Positions 17,490-25,718 of a stretch of 64,000 bases of DNA are shown piece by piece. A program made the position numbers and the translations under genes. Source of the stretch: Aestuariibaculum sediminum. GTDB taxonomy: Bacteria > Bacteroidota > Bacteroidia > Flavobacteriales > Flavobacteriaceae. The notes below the pieces were generated by a model that saw only the letters and a program-made list of their open reading frames with translations, was not told the origin of the DNA and made no database searches. The number at the start of each line of letters is the position of its first letter. Position 1 is the stretch's first letter. The stretch is taken from contig NZ_JACVXB010000003.1 of the NCBI RefSeq assembly GCF_014596945.1, positions 62,001-126,000 of the forward strand. The letters run 5' to 3'.

Positions 17490-17576
17490 AAAAACAAAAC
17501 CCACCCTTAAAAAGGATTAAGGATGGGAAAAAATTGCTATGAAAAAGAAAAATTATCACTAGAATTAAACTAGTGA
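17490..17576 (-). ncRNA. candidate small RNA (or attenuated leader of the ABC operon)
   Basis: Minus-strand unit of about 85 nt. A TATATTTG -7 element at 17582-17589 would start transcription near 17576. The transcript begins with an 8-bp hairpin (ATCACTAG with CTAGTGAT, 17577-17555) and ends with an 11-bp terminator-like stem (17527-17500, one wobble) followed by TTTTGTTTTT. No ORF of note lies inside. It sits between dnaJ and the ABC ATPase, 127 bases upstream of the latter, so it could be an independent sRNA or a leader. No known RNA family is claimed. Confidence 0.5.
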
Positions 17577-17581
17577 TGAAT

Positions 17582-17589
17582 CAAATATA
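17582..17589 (-). promoter_or_regulatory. -7 promoter element TATATTTG for the candidate small RNA
   Basis: Exact TAnnTTTG on the minus strand, just upstream of two successive hairpins and with no gene start near it. Confidence 0.5.
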
Positions 17590-17633
17590 GTTTTTTTTTC
17601 TTAATTCCTATTAAAAAGAATTAAGAACTTTTT

Positions 17634-17672
17634 AAAAAACAATAGGTTAGTTTATAAATCTAAAGCCTATTG
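17634..17672 (-). terminator. dnaJ terminator
   Basis: On the minus strand an inverted repeat CAATAGG/CCTATTG with extra internal pairing is followed directly by six Ts. It begins five bases past the dnaJ stop. Confidence 0.6.
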
Positions 17673-17676
17673 TTAA

Positions 17677-18789
17677 TTAAGAAAACATATCTTTTACTTT
17701 TTCAAAAAATGATTTATCCGAACTTTCCGGTTTTGGTGCAAAGTGTTCATCTTCTTGCATCGATTCGAAAAATTCTCGTTGTTTTTTATTTAAAGTTTTT
17801 GGCGTCCAAACGTTCACGTGAACTAATAAATCTCCTTTACCATATCCATTAATACTAGGAATTCCTTTTCCGCGTAAACGTAAAATCTTACCAGACTGAA
17901 CACCTGGTTCAATTTTTATACGAACTTTACCCGTTACAGTATCTATTTCTTTTGAAGTACCTAAAACAGCATCAGGAAAACTCACATATAAATCGTAATG
18001 CAGGTTATCGCCTTCACGTTGTAATTTTGCATGTTGCTCCTCTTCAATAACGACTATAATATCTCCAGGAATACCGTTACCAGGAGCTTCATTTCCCTTA
18101 CCTGAAACCTTAAGTTGCATGCCATCAACAACACCTGCTGGTATTTTTATTGAAACAGTTTCTTCCGCAATTTTTAAACCTTGAGCATCTGCATCGGCAG
18201 GTTTTTTATCGATAGTTTCTCCTGCGCCTCCACAAGCATTACAAGGAGCAGATGTTTGCATTCTACCTAAAATGGTATTAGCTATGCGCGTTACCTGACC
18301 GGTACCGTTACACGTAGAACAAGTTTTATAGGTTGTGCCAGGTGCTTTTACCTTGCGTTTTACCTTTATTTTTTTATCAACCCCATTGGCTACTTCTTCT
18401 AATGTAAGCTTAACACGTATGCGTAGATTGCTTCCTTTGGCGCGACGTGTACCTCCGCCGCCAAAACCGCCAAAACCGCCACCAAAGCCGCCACCGAAGA
18501 TATCACCAAACTGACTGAATATGTCGTCCATATTCATGCCGCCACCGCCAAAGCCGCCACCGTTTTCAAAAGCTTGGTGTCCAAACTGATCGTAACGTGC
18601 TTTTTTATCGGCATCACTTAGTACTTCGTAAGCTTCTGCTGCTTCCTTGAACTTAGTTTCTGCTTCTTTATTATCGGGGTTTTTGTCTGGATGAAATTCA
18701 ATAGCCTTTTTACGATACGCCTTTTTAATTTCGGCCGCACTAGCTCCTTTACTTACTCCTAATACTTCGTAATAATCTCTTTTTGCCAT
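17677..18789 (-). CDS. dnaJ: chaperone protein DnaJ, with a reduced zinc region
   Basis: Hsp40 co-chaperone that stimulates DnaK ATPase and delivers unfolded proteins. 370 residues. J domain 1-70 with HPD at 33-35; Gly/Phe region about 77-113; substrate-binding domains in the C-terminal half. E. coli DnaJ has four CxxCxGxG motifs; here only two are seen, CSTCNGTG (157-164) and CNACGGAG (183-190), enough for one zinc centre. The first zinc centre of the usual pair appears to be lost without disrupting the frame. grpE lies nine bases upstream in the same operon; dnaK is not in the window. Confidence 0.95.
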   Translation of the reverse strand: MAKRDYYEVLGVSKGASAAEIKKAYRKKAIEFHPDKNPDNKEAETKFKEAAEAYEVLSDADKKARYDQFGHQAFENGGGFGGGGMNMDDIFSQFGDIFGGGFGGGFGGFGGGGTRRAKGSNLRIRVKLTLEEVANGVDKKIKVKRKVKAPGTTYKTCSTCNGTGQVTRIANTILGRMQTSAPCNACGGAGETIDKKPADADAQGLKIAEETVSIKIPAGVVDGMQLKVSGKGNEAPGNGIPGDIIVVIEEEQHAKLQREGDNLHYDLYVSFPDAVLGTSKEIDTVTGKVRIKIEPGVQSGKILRLRGKGIPSINGYGKGDLLVHVNVWTPKTLNKKQREFFESMQEDEHFAPKPESSDKSFFEKVKDMFS

Positions 18790-18798
18790 GTTCCTTTT

Positions 18799-19344
18799 TT
18801 ATTGTCCAATTACCACTTTAGGAAAGCGAATTACTTTATCTCCAAGCTTGTAACCTTTTTCAATAACGTCTATGATTTTTCCTTTTAAATCTTCTGAAGG
18901 CGCAGGTATTTGAGTTATCGCTTCGTGATTATCTGCATTAAAAGCATCACCTTGTGCAGCTTCAATCACTTCTAAACCTTTTTGTTGGAGTGTAGACTTT
19001 AATTTGTTATTAATTAACTCTACTCCTTTCAACAACTCTTTTTCTTCTGTCTTGGAAATTTCGGCATACGCTCTATCAAAATCATCTAAAATTGGTAATA
19101 ACGCCACCATAACATCCTGACTTGCTGTTTTAAACAAATCAACACGTTCTTTAGAAGTCCTTTTTTTATAATTTTCAAACTCAGCAAATAAGCGTAAAAA
19201 CTTATCTTTTTCTTGCTTTAATTCCTCTTGAAGCTTTTCTTCAACTGATTTTTCTTCTACCGGAGTGTTCTCCTCCACCTCAACAGTTTCGTTTTGAACA
19301 GCTTCCGCTTGCTCCTTTTCTATATCTTGCTCTTTTTTACTCAT
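18799..19344 (-). CDS. grpE: nucleotide exchange factor GrpE
   Basis: Releases ADP from DnaK in the DnaK-DnaJ-GrpE cycle. 181 residues counted from the ATG at 19344 (MSKKEQ); the longer frame would begin at a TTG at 19368, which is close to a TTTG promoter-like sequence and is rejected. A Glu-rich disordered N-terminus is followed by the long dimer helix (about residues 40-95, with LRLFAEFENYKKRTSKERVDLF) and the beta domain with DNHEAI and GYKLGDKVIRFPKVVIG. It is in an operon with dnaJ, nine bases apart. No CIRCE element is seen. Confidence 0.95.
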   Translation of the reverse strand: MSKKEQDIEKEQAEAVQNETVEVEENTPVEEKSVEEKLQEELKQEKDKFLRLFAEFENYKKRTSKERVDLFKTASQDVMVALLPILDDFDRAYAEISKTEEKELLKGVELINNKLKSTLQQKGLEVIEAAQGDAFNADNHEAITQIPAPSEDLKGKIIDVIEKGYKLGDKVIRFPKVVIGQ

Positions 19345-19445
19345 CTTTATTTCTAAATTTTTATGCAAACACTAAATCTAGTTGGCAAAAGTACTGCCAT
19401 TATTATAAAAATGTCATAATGTCACGAAATAATTTTTACCGAAAT

Positions 19446-20390
19446 TTAGAAAACTGAAGAATTAGCAGAAATTTTAGGTTTAGCTGCTATCAAATCATGC
19501 AATGCCGGTTGCAAATGATGGTGTTTAAAATAAAAACTTTTGTCTTCAATCTTTTTGCAACTTACACGTTGACTTTCAAACAAAATTGTGTGCATTTCAC
19601 CTAAAACGAGTTTCATAAAAATCTTTGGAATATTTGGTAAGAACAGCGGCGCATCAACTTGATTAGCTATACTTTTAATTAATTCTAAATTCGTTACTGG
19701 ATTGGGTGCCACCCCGTTATAAACACCAGACAATTGAAATTTTAAAACAAATAAAAACAATCGCGAAAGATCTTTTATGTGTATCCAGGATTGCCATTGA
19801 TTCCCATTACCAAAAGCAGCTCCCAAACCTAATTTTACCGGCTTAAGCATTTCTTTAAGCGCGCCTCCATTATTCGATAAAACAAGACCTATTCTTATTT
19901 TTGAAACCACCACATCTAACTCAGAAAATGCATCAACCTCTGCTTCCCAAATTTGCGCAACTTTACTTAAAAATGAATGCGTTTCTTTTATCTTATAATC
20001 TTCTTCATAATAATTCGTATAAGAATCGGGATAAATACCAATTGCACTAGCCGAAATAATTTGTTTTATATGATGCACTTCACCTTTTAGACTGTTTACT
20101 AACAATCGCGTAGAGTCTTGTCTACTAGATATTATTTCCTTTTTATATTTAGATGTCCAGCGTTTAGAAATTGTTGCGCCAGCTAAATGTATTATAGCAT
20201 CGACATTGTAGAAACAAGCCTTATCAATTTCCTGAGTCTTAGGGTTCCAATAGAATCCTTGATAATCTTTTTCTTGTTTAATTTTAGATTTGCTGGTTGT
20301 TAAGTAATTTACCTGTATATTTTTTTTTAGACAACTTTTAGTTATCTCGCTTCCTATTAAACCTGTTGCTCCGGTTATTAAAACTTTCAT
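19446..20390 (-). CDS. TIGR01777 family NAD-dependent epimerase/SDR protein
   Basis: Extended short-chain dehydrogenase-like protein of 314 residues. The Rossmann motif GATGLIGSEI is at residues 7-16, followed by AIIHLAGATIS, the SASAIGIYP segment with the catalytic-site Ser/Tyr region, and a C-terminal DUF1731-type part (LGEMHTILFESQRV). Members are also known as YfcH-like; the substrate is unknown. It stands alone, with 200 non-coding bases before mnmD. The start at 20390 is an ATG at the exact N-terminus expected (MKVLITGATG). Confidence 0.9.
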   Translation of the reverse strand: MKVLITGATGLIGSEITKSCLKKNIQVNYLTTSKSKIKQEKDYQGFYWNPKTQEIDKACFYNVDAIIHLAGATISKRWTSKYKKEIISSRQDSTRLLVNSLKGEVHHIKQIISASAIGIYPDSYTNYYEEDYKIKETHSFLSKVAQIWEAEVDAFSELDVVVSKIRIGLVLSNNGGALKEMLKPVKLGLGAAFGNGNQWQSWIHIKDLSRLFLFVLKFQLSGVYNGVAPNPVTNLELIKSIANQVDAPLFLPNIPKIFMKLVLGEMHTILFESQRVSCKKIEDKSFYFKHHHLQPALHDLIAAKPKISANSSVF

Positions 20391-20593
20391 ATATATTGTT
20401 TGATCGAGAAAAAGTGCACTTCGTTAAAAAACCTCTTAATTTAAAGTGAACCTCATGTCATTTAGTTAAAGTTACAAAAGAGACCAACCAAAAACTATAG
20501 ATTTATACTAGGTTTAACATAATTTCTCAATTAGGCTTCTCATTTTACCTATACTACTCTTTTAGCCTCCTTTATCTCCAATTAAAACTACAA

Positions 20594-21280
20594 TCATCGC
20601 AAATCTTCTTTGAAAGCTCTAAGCATTTCTCTTTTTCCCGGGGGGCCAGGTAACTTTTCTACTTTAAACTCTACTGCCTGCATAGCCCTACGTACACTTC
20701 CTTTTGCCGCGTAGGTTACTAAAACACCATTTAATTGAAGTGCATCATACATTTTCTGAAAAATTGATTCGGTCCATAATTCAGGTTGAACGCGTGCACC
20801 AAAAGCATCAAAATATATTAGATTATACTTCGCCTTTTCGTTAATCTCATTAAAAAAGCGTTTTTGTTTAATAAGAGTAAATTTAGATGTTACGTTATGC
20901 GACTCTTCCCAAGTTACATCGTGTAAATTATAAAATAGCTTTGCTTTAGTTTTAGCATCTAATTGTTCCGGATAATTTAACTGATGAATTTCATCTTTTA
21001 GAACAGGATAACCTTCAACACCATAATAATTTATGTTAAGTTCATATTTTTCCGATTCAAGTAAGGTTATAAAAGCATTTAAGCCTGTTCCAAAACCTAT
21101 TTCCAAAATTGAAACTGAAGAAGTACCTGAATTCGTTTCAATAATATGGTGCAAACCATGTTTTATAAACACATGATAAGCCTCTTGAATAGCTCCATGT
21201 TTTGAATGATACTGTTCATTCCATTGTGGTAAATGTATGGTTGAACTCCCATCTCCTGTTATAACTACTTCCCTTTTCAA
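20594..21280 (-). CDS. mnmD: tRNA (5-methylaminomethyl-2-thiouridine)(34)-methyltransferase MnmD
   Basis: SAM-dependent enzyme that makes the last methylation of mnm5s2U at the wobble position of tRNA; equals the N-terminal domain of E. coli MnmC without the oxidase half. 228 residues. The SAM motif EIGFGTGLNA is at 60-69 and DAFGARVQPELW is the catalytic region; PGPPGKREMLRA closes the domain. The start codon is TTG at 21280: it gives the family N-terminus (MKREVVITGDGS), a stop lies directly upstream, and no ATG exists nearby. The gene is alone. Confidence 0.88.
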   Translation of the reverse strand: MKREVVITGDGSSTIHLPQWNEQYHSKHGAIQEAYHVFIKHGLHHIIETNSGTSSVSILEIGFGTGLNAFITLLESEKYELNINYYGVEGYPVLKDEIHQLNYPEQLDAKTKAKLFYNLHDVTWEESHNVTSKFTLIKQKRFFNEINEKAKYNLIYFDAFGARVQPELWTESIFQKMYDALQLNGVLVTYAAKGSVRRAMQAVEFKVEKLPGPPGKREMLRAFKEDLR

Positions 21281-21480
21281 TTATTTTTTCTTAATGTAAA
21301 TTTCGTTGTTCGTATTTATTTCTAAACTTTTCTTTTTAATCACTTCATATAACTCTTGTTTTTTTGAAAGAAAAGAGCATAAATTAAAGAATTAATAAAA
21401 ATAATTCAATTTAAACCGATTTAATTAAATTTTATATTGAATTGTTGTAAATATACTGCTTTTTTAAAAACGTTTTTACT

Positions 21481-21488
21481 TAAATTTG
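21481..21488 (+). promoter_or_regulatory. -7 promoter element TAAATTTG for ilvE
   Basis: Exact TAnnTTTG, 13 bases before the first ATG (21502) and 22 bases before the second (21511). Confidence 0.6.
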
Positions 21489-21510
21489 TAGCATAAAACT
21501 AATGCTATTT

Positions 21511-22578
21511 ATGAACTCAACAATCAACCACATAGAGGTTATTAAATCGGAAACATCAAAATTAAAAGATGTAGATTTCGACAACCTAGCGTTTGGAAGT
21601 GTTTTTTCAGACCACATGCTAGAATGCAATTTTAAAGACGGAAAATGGCACGCTCCCAAGGTTGTCCCTTACCAACCAATAACACTAGATCCTTCGGCAA
21701 AGATATTTCACTATGGACAATCTGTTTTTGAAGGAATGAAAGCATATAAAGATGCTAACGAGGATGTTTATTTGTTTCGCCCACTAGATAACTTTAAGCG
21801 TTTAAATATTTCAGCTAAGCGTTTAGCGATTCCTGAATTACCAGAAAATTACTTTATGGATGGCTTAAAAGCATTATTAGAAGTGGACAAAGAATGGATA
21901 CCTAAAAAAGATGGTAGCTCATTATATATTCGTCCGTTTATATTTGCTTCTGGTAATGGTTTCCATGCCTCACCTGCTAACGAATATAAATTCATTATTT
22001 GTACTGCTCCTTCTGGTGCTTATTTTTCTGGAAAAGTAAAAGTATTAATAGAACAAACCTATTCGCGTAGTGCTAACGGTGGTGTTGGATTTGCTAAAGC
22101 AGGTGGTAACTATGCCGGTCAATTTTATCCGACTCAGCTAGCAGTTGAAAAAGGATACCAACAAGTTATCTGGACCGACGATACAAGCCATGAATATATT
22201 GAAGAAGCTGGTGCGATGAATATTTTTGTGCGCATAAACGACACTTTAATCACTGCGCCAACGAGCGATAGAATTTTAGATGGAATTACGCGAAAAAGTA
22301 TTGTGGAATTAGCGACTGCTGAAGGTTTAAATGTTGAAGTAAGAAAACTCTCGGTACATGAAGTAGTCGAGGCTGCTAAAAATGGTTCACTAAAAGAAAT
22401 GTTTGGTGCAGGAACTGCTGCCGTAATTTCTCCTATTTCTGGTTTTGGCTACAAAGATCAAGATTTTGAATTACCTGAATTGGAAGAAACTTTTGCCGGT
22501 TTCCTTAAAAAACGCATTACAGATATTCAAACGAACAAAGTTGAAGATCCTTTTGGATGGCGATATAAAGTAGACTAA
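21511..22578 (+). CDS. ilvE: branched-chain amino acid aminotransferase
   Basis: PLP-dependent class IV aminotransferase for the last step of valine, leucine and isoleucine synthesis and the first of their breakdown. About 355 residues. Visible: FHYGQSVFEGMKAYK, the RPxxNFKR arginine segment, YIRPFIFASGNGFHASPANEY, the PLP-lysine region in GFAKAGGNYAGQFYPTQLA, EEAGAMNIF, and GAGTAAVISPI. An in-frame ATG nine bases upstream (21502) is an alternative; the inner one leaves a more normal leader after the promoter. It stands alone, closed by a shared terminator. Confidence 0.95.
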   Translation: MNSTINHIEVIKSETSKLKDVDFDNLAFGSVFSDHMLECNFKDGKWHAPKVVPYQPITLDPSAKIFHYGQSVFEGMKAYKDANEDVYLFRPLDNFKRLNISAKRLAIPELPENYFMDGLKALLEVDKEWIPKKDGSSLYIRPFIFASGNGFHASPANEYKFIICTAPSGAYFSGKVKVLIEQTYSRSANGGVGFAKAGGNYAGQFYPTQLAVEKGYQQVIWTDDTSHEYIEEAGAMNIFVRINDTLITAPTSDRILDGITRKSIVELATAEGLNVEVRKLSVHEVVEAAKNGSLKEMFGAGTAAVISPISGFGYKDQDFELPELEETFAGFLKKRITDIQTNKVEDPFGWRYKVD

Positions 22579-22602
22579 TTAAATGTTTAGTTTATAGAAA
22601 AC

Positions 22603-22634
22603 AAAAAGAGAAGCTAAAAAGCTTCTCTTTTTTT
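22603..22634. terminator. bidirectional terminator between ilvE and the MazG-like gene
   Basis: 12-bp perfect stem (22603-22614 with 22621-22632) with A and T runs on both sides, positioned between the two convergent stops. Confidence 0.8.
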
Positions 22635-23019
22635 ATTTGTCCAATATGGATGCTATATTTGGTTTAAAGTAATTTGGACCTTTCAAGACCTTGCCATCTT
22701 TACGATAAATGGGCTGCCCATCTTCTCCTAATTTACTCATATTACTACGCTGTATTTCTTCAAAAACCTCCTCTATTTTATGTTGCATACCATGCTCAAT
22801 TATGGTTCCACATAAAATGTATAACATATCGCCTAAGGCATCGGCAACCTCGATTAAATCATTATTATTTGCTGCTTCCAAATATTCTTCGTTTTCCTCC
22901 TTCATCAGATTAAATCGTAAGGTATTCTTTTCTAAGCCCAAGTTCGCAGTAGGTGTTTCTTTATGCCCAATTTTAAAGGCCGTATGAAATGCCTTTACAG
23001 CTTCAATTTTATTTTTCAT
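22633..23019 (-). CDS. MazG-like NTP pyrophosphohydrolase family protein
   Basis: All-alpha NTP pyrophosphatase-type protein of 128 residues. The two acidic motifs of the superfamily are visible: EENEEYLEA and EVADALGDMLYILCGT, which bind magnesium. The length and the extra C-terminal segment (KDGKVLKGPNYFKPNI) match the phosphoribosyl-ATP pyrophosphohydrolase-like group often annotated near Cof-like phosphatases; the substrate is not known. The stop codon lies next to the terminator shared with ilvE. The ATG at 23019 faces a divergent small membrane protein gene. Confidence 0.85.
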   Translation of the reverse strand: MKNKIEAVKAFHTAFKIGHKETPTANLGLEKNTLRFNLMKEENEEYLEAANNNDLIEVADALGDMLYILCGTIIEHGMQHKIEEVFEEIQRSNMSKLGEDGQPIYRKDGKVLKGPNYFKPNIASILDK

Positions 23020-23068
23020 GTATTAAATATATTTGTAATCCATTTACAATAATAGAATGACTTTTACT

Positions 23069-23076
23069 TATTTTTG
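23069..23076 (+). promoter_or_regulatory. -7 promoter element TATTTTTG
   Basis: Exact TAnnTTTG followed by C, 15 bases before the ATG at 23092. It includes the TTG that would otherwise be called as an upstream start. Confidence 0.55.
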
Positions 23077-23091
23077 CCTAAAATTAATTAT

Positions 23092-23277
23092 ATGTTTAGT
23101 AACGGTCAAATCATTTTCGGGATTATATTTTTTATAATTTTTTCGATTATAATAGGTTTTATGTACCGAAAAGATTTAAAACTTCATAAGAAATTTTATA
23201 AAGGGAGTATTTGGATGCTATTTGCTTTTATAGGTTTTATACTGTTAATTGTTGCTATTAAATTTTTCTTAAAATAA
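23092..23277 (+). CDS. small two-helix membrane protein
   Basis: A 61-residue protein from the ATG at 23092. Two hydrophobic helices (about residues 7-24 and 43-58) are joined by a basic loop with YRKDLKLHKKFYKGS, so the loop is probably cytoplasmic. Proteins with this YRKDLKLHKKFYKG loop recur in flavobacteria; none has a known role. The longer frame from TTG at 23074 is rejected because that TTG is part of the promoter. It is transcribed away from the MazG-like gene. Confidence 0.7.
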   Translation: MFSNGQIIFGIIFFIIFSIIIGFMYRKDLKLHKKFYKGSIWMLFAFIGFILLIVAIKFFLK

Positions 23278-23334
23278 TACGCAACCTTTTAACGTTTTAT
23301 GCATCAAGTTAATAACTAACTCAAATACTTTATT

Positions 23335-23421
23335 ATGGATTTCTTGATTTTAATTGGGTGTTTACTTTTTATTAATGTGTGTCTTCTAATTTTTAGCGTA
23401 AATAAAAAACCAGAGCCCTAA
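23335..23421 (+). CDS. possible 28-residue single-span membrane peptide
   Basis: ORF of 28 codons 57 bases after the two-helix membrane protein. It encodes one hydrophobic stretch (FLILIGCLLFINVCLLIF) followed by a short basic tail SVNKKPEP, so it looks like a real single-span peptide rather than random frame. It has no recognised family. It could be the second gene of a small unit with 23092-23277. Confidence 0.4.
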   Translation: MDFLILIGCLLFINVCLLIFSVNKKPEP

Positions 23422-23529
23422 AAGTTTTCCATAAACTTAATTTACAAGTACTGTTACAAAAATAAACTTCTGTAATTCATTCTTTATCTAAAGGATTCTG
23501 TTTGTTTTCTTTAGGCATAACTAGCGGTT

Positions 23530-25562
23530 TTAATTTTCTGTTGGCAGAAAATTATAACGCCTGCTATAATCTAACATTTGCTCAGCAAAACTATCGGGTT
23601 GTGTTATTTCAATGGCCGTAATTTCTCCGTTTTCATTAGTTACTGAAACTAGTACAGGGTTTACAAATCCACTGTAAGGAGCCGATTTAAATTGTTCATT
23701 ACGGTTTAAAACTTCGGCATGTAAATCTTGATCTACTTTAACGCCATAGCCTTCAACCAAGGCTTCAACGGCATAAAAATCACCTTCAGATTTTATACGT
23801 TGTGTTTCACGCAGTAAATCGCCAAACAACTTATGTAACTTGGCATAATCGGTAATATTGTAAAATGTTTTACCATCGCGCGTTACTTTCTCTATCACAT
23901 TATCGGCTTGTCCTTTATCGAATACCCACGCTGAAACCCATTGTCTGTTTCGCATATGGGCTTCCTCTACATCATCACCCAATTTTAATCGAATTAATTG
24001 AGTCATTAAACCATTACGAATGTAACCATCGTAAGCAGCTTTACCAACTTTTTCCCAATCCTCAACCAATCCTAATTCTTGTAATTTTGGATCATATAAA
24101 TAGTATAGTGCTACCAAATCTGCACGTCCCTCTTCGAGGGTAGATGCATAATTTTTGAGTGTTTCCTTGGTTTCACCAACTCCTGGATTTAATCGTCCTG
24201 AAGCGTGCCCTACAACTTCATGCAAAGCTGTATGTAATTTATCGGCTAACTGACCATAAGTTTCTTCTAGTTTAAGTTCTTCTTCATCGTGAACGAATTC
24301 CTTTAATCGTTCAGAGCCACCTGAATTATTGTATGCTGCCACAATATTCCCCAGTGAAACTGATTTACTCCCTACCGCCGTGCGAATCCAATTGGCATTA
24401 GGTAAATTAACACCAATAGGTGTACTTGGTGAAGCATCACCAGATTCACCTGCAACATTAACTACTTTATACGTCACACCTACTACATTTTTCTTTTTAT
24501 GTTCTTCCATAAGTGGTGAGTTATCTTCAAACCATTGCGCATTATCAGACAACACAGCCATCTTCTTTGACATATCGAAATCTTTTATTTGAACGATACT
24601 TTCGTAAGAGCCTCTGTACCCTAGTGGGTCATTATAAACTTCAATAAAACTATTTATATAATCGATGTTACCTTCGGTAGCAGCAGTCCATGCTACATTA
24701 TAATCATCCCACGTTTGTAAATCTCCTGATTTGTAATAATCTATTAATAAACCAAGCGCTTCACCTTGTGCTTCGTTTTCTGCTTCGCCTTTAGCTAACT
24801 CTATCCATTTAATAATTTCATCAATAGCTTGTCCATACAAACCTCCTGATTTGTATACCCTTTCTTTTAAAACACCATCATCTTTTATTAATTGAGAATT
24901 TAAACCAAAGGACAAGGGCTTAGTAGGGTCGGGTGAACTTTTTGTTTTATAAAATTCTTCAACATCGTCATTTGTAACACCTTCTCCATAAAAATTAGTT
25001 GCAGATTCGGCAACATTATCTATTCCTTTTGCCAAGTTAACTTTTTTGGTGTCGTCGTTATTAAAAATAACATTAAAGGCATCTCCATCCAGTTTGGTGC
25101 CTGTGGCATCTAATAGCATTTTTAAGTAATCTGAAGTAAAATCTGGTTTTAACTTATCATTAGAATAATGGTGATGAATACCATTACTAAACCATACGCG
25201 CTTTAAATATACCTCGAATGCCTTCCAGTTAACAGAAGTTTTATCACCGTTATATGAAGTGTAAATTTGCTCTAAAGCCTTACGGATTTTTAAATTGTGC
25301 TTATAATTTTGATCCCAAATAATATCTCTTCCAGACAAGCCTGCCTGCGTTAAATAATACACTAACTTTTGTTCTTTTAATGTAAGGTTTTCCCATCCAG
25401 GAATTTGATATCTTAAAACTTTATATCAGCAAATTCCTCTACATTATAACTAAAAGGTGTTGTGCCCTTTTTTTCTTCTACTCCCACCGTTTTATCATTG
25501 TTAACACAAGAAAACATAATGACCGCAAATCCTAAAACCCCTAATATTTGTTTAATTTTCAT
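23530..25562 (-). CDS. dipeptidyl peptidase III (M49) lipoprotein, interrupted by a -1 frameshift near its 5' end
   Basis: Zinc exopeptidase of family M49, about 677 residues if the frame is restored. The catalytic part is intact: HEVVGH (24205-24222, minus strand) with the EEGRAD helix downstream supplies the zinc ligands. The intact downstream frame (25362-23530, 610 codons) is preceded by about 49 codons in another frame that start at ATG 25562 and encode a lipoprotein signal with lipobox MFSC at Cys19. The junction is at about 25419: one A is missing in a run of As. Either the base is a sequencing error or the gene is inactive. Such proteins are sometimes mislabelled as dihydrofolate reductase. 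Alone on its strand. Confidence 0.85.
25411..25422 (-). other. frameshift site in the dipeptidyl peptidase III gene
   Basis: In the upstream frame ADIKF is followed by a stop at 25415-25413; in the downstream frame the same bases read KVLRYQIPGWENL and continue without interruption. Adding one A to the AAA run joins both frames as ADIKVLRYQIPG, which reads as ordinary protein on both sides. Confidence 0.8.
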
Positions 25563-25678
25563 TTGATTAAAATTTAAATGAATTATTAATTAAGAATAAT
25601 TCATTAGTAAATACTGATTAATTTTTATTTAAATGTCTACAAATGTAATAATTTATCAATATAGAAATACAAAATGCT

Positions 25679-25686
25679 TATCTTTG
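25679..25686 (+). promoter_or_regulatory. -7 promoter element TATCTTTG for the SRPBCC/GyrI-like gene
   Basis: Exact TAnnTTTG, 32 bases before the ATG at 25719. Confidence 0.55.
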
Positions 25687-25718
25687 ATAATCACCTGATT
25701 TAGAAATTACATCAAATA

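Noticed and set aside
17539-17562. A plus-strand ORF of seven codons (MKKKNYH) that looks like the start of a lanthipeptide precursor
   Set aside because: It stops after seven codons, lies opposite the candidate small RNA and has no biosynthesis genes nearby. It is most likely chance.
19345-19368. N-terminal extension of GrpE beginning with TTG
   Set aside because: It adds HKNLEIK before the Met that starts the normal acidic N-terminus and lies next to a TTTG promoter-like sequence.
21502-21510. Extra residues MLF at the ilvE start
   Set aside because: The first ATG would leave a leader of only about seven bases after the promoter; the ATG at 21511 fits better, though the choice is not certain.
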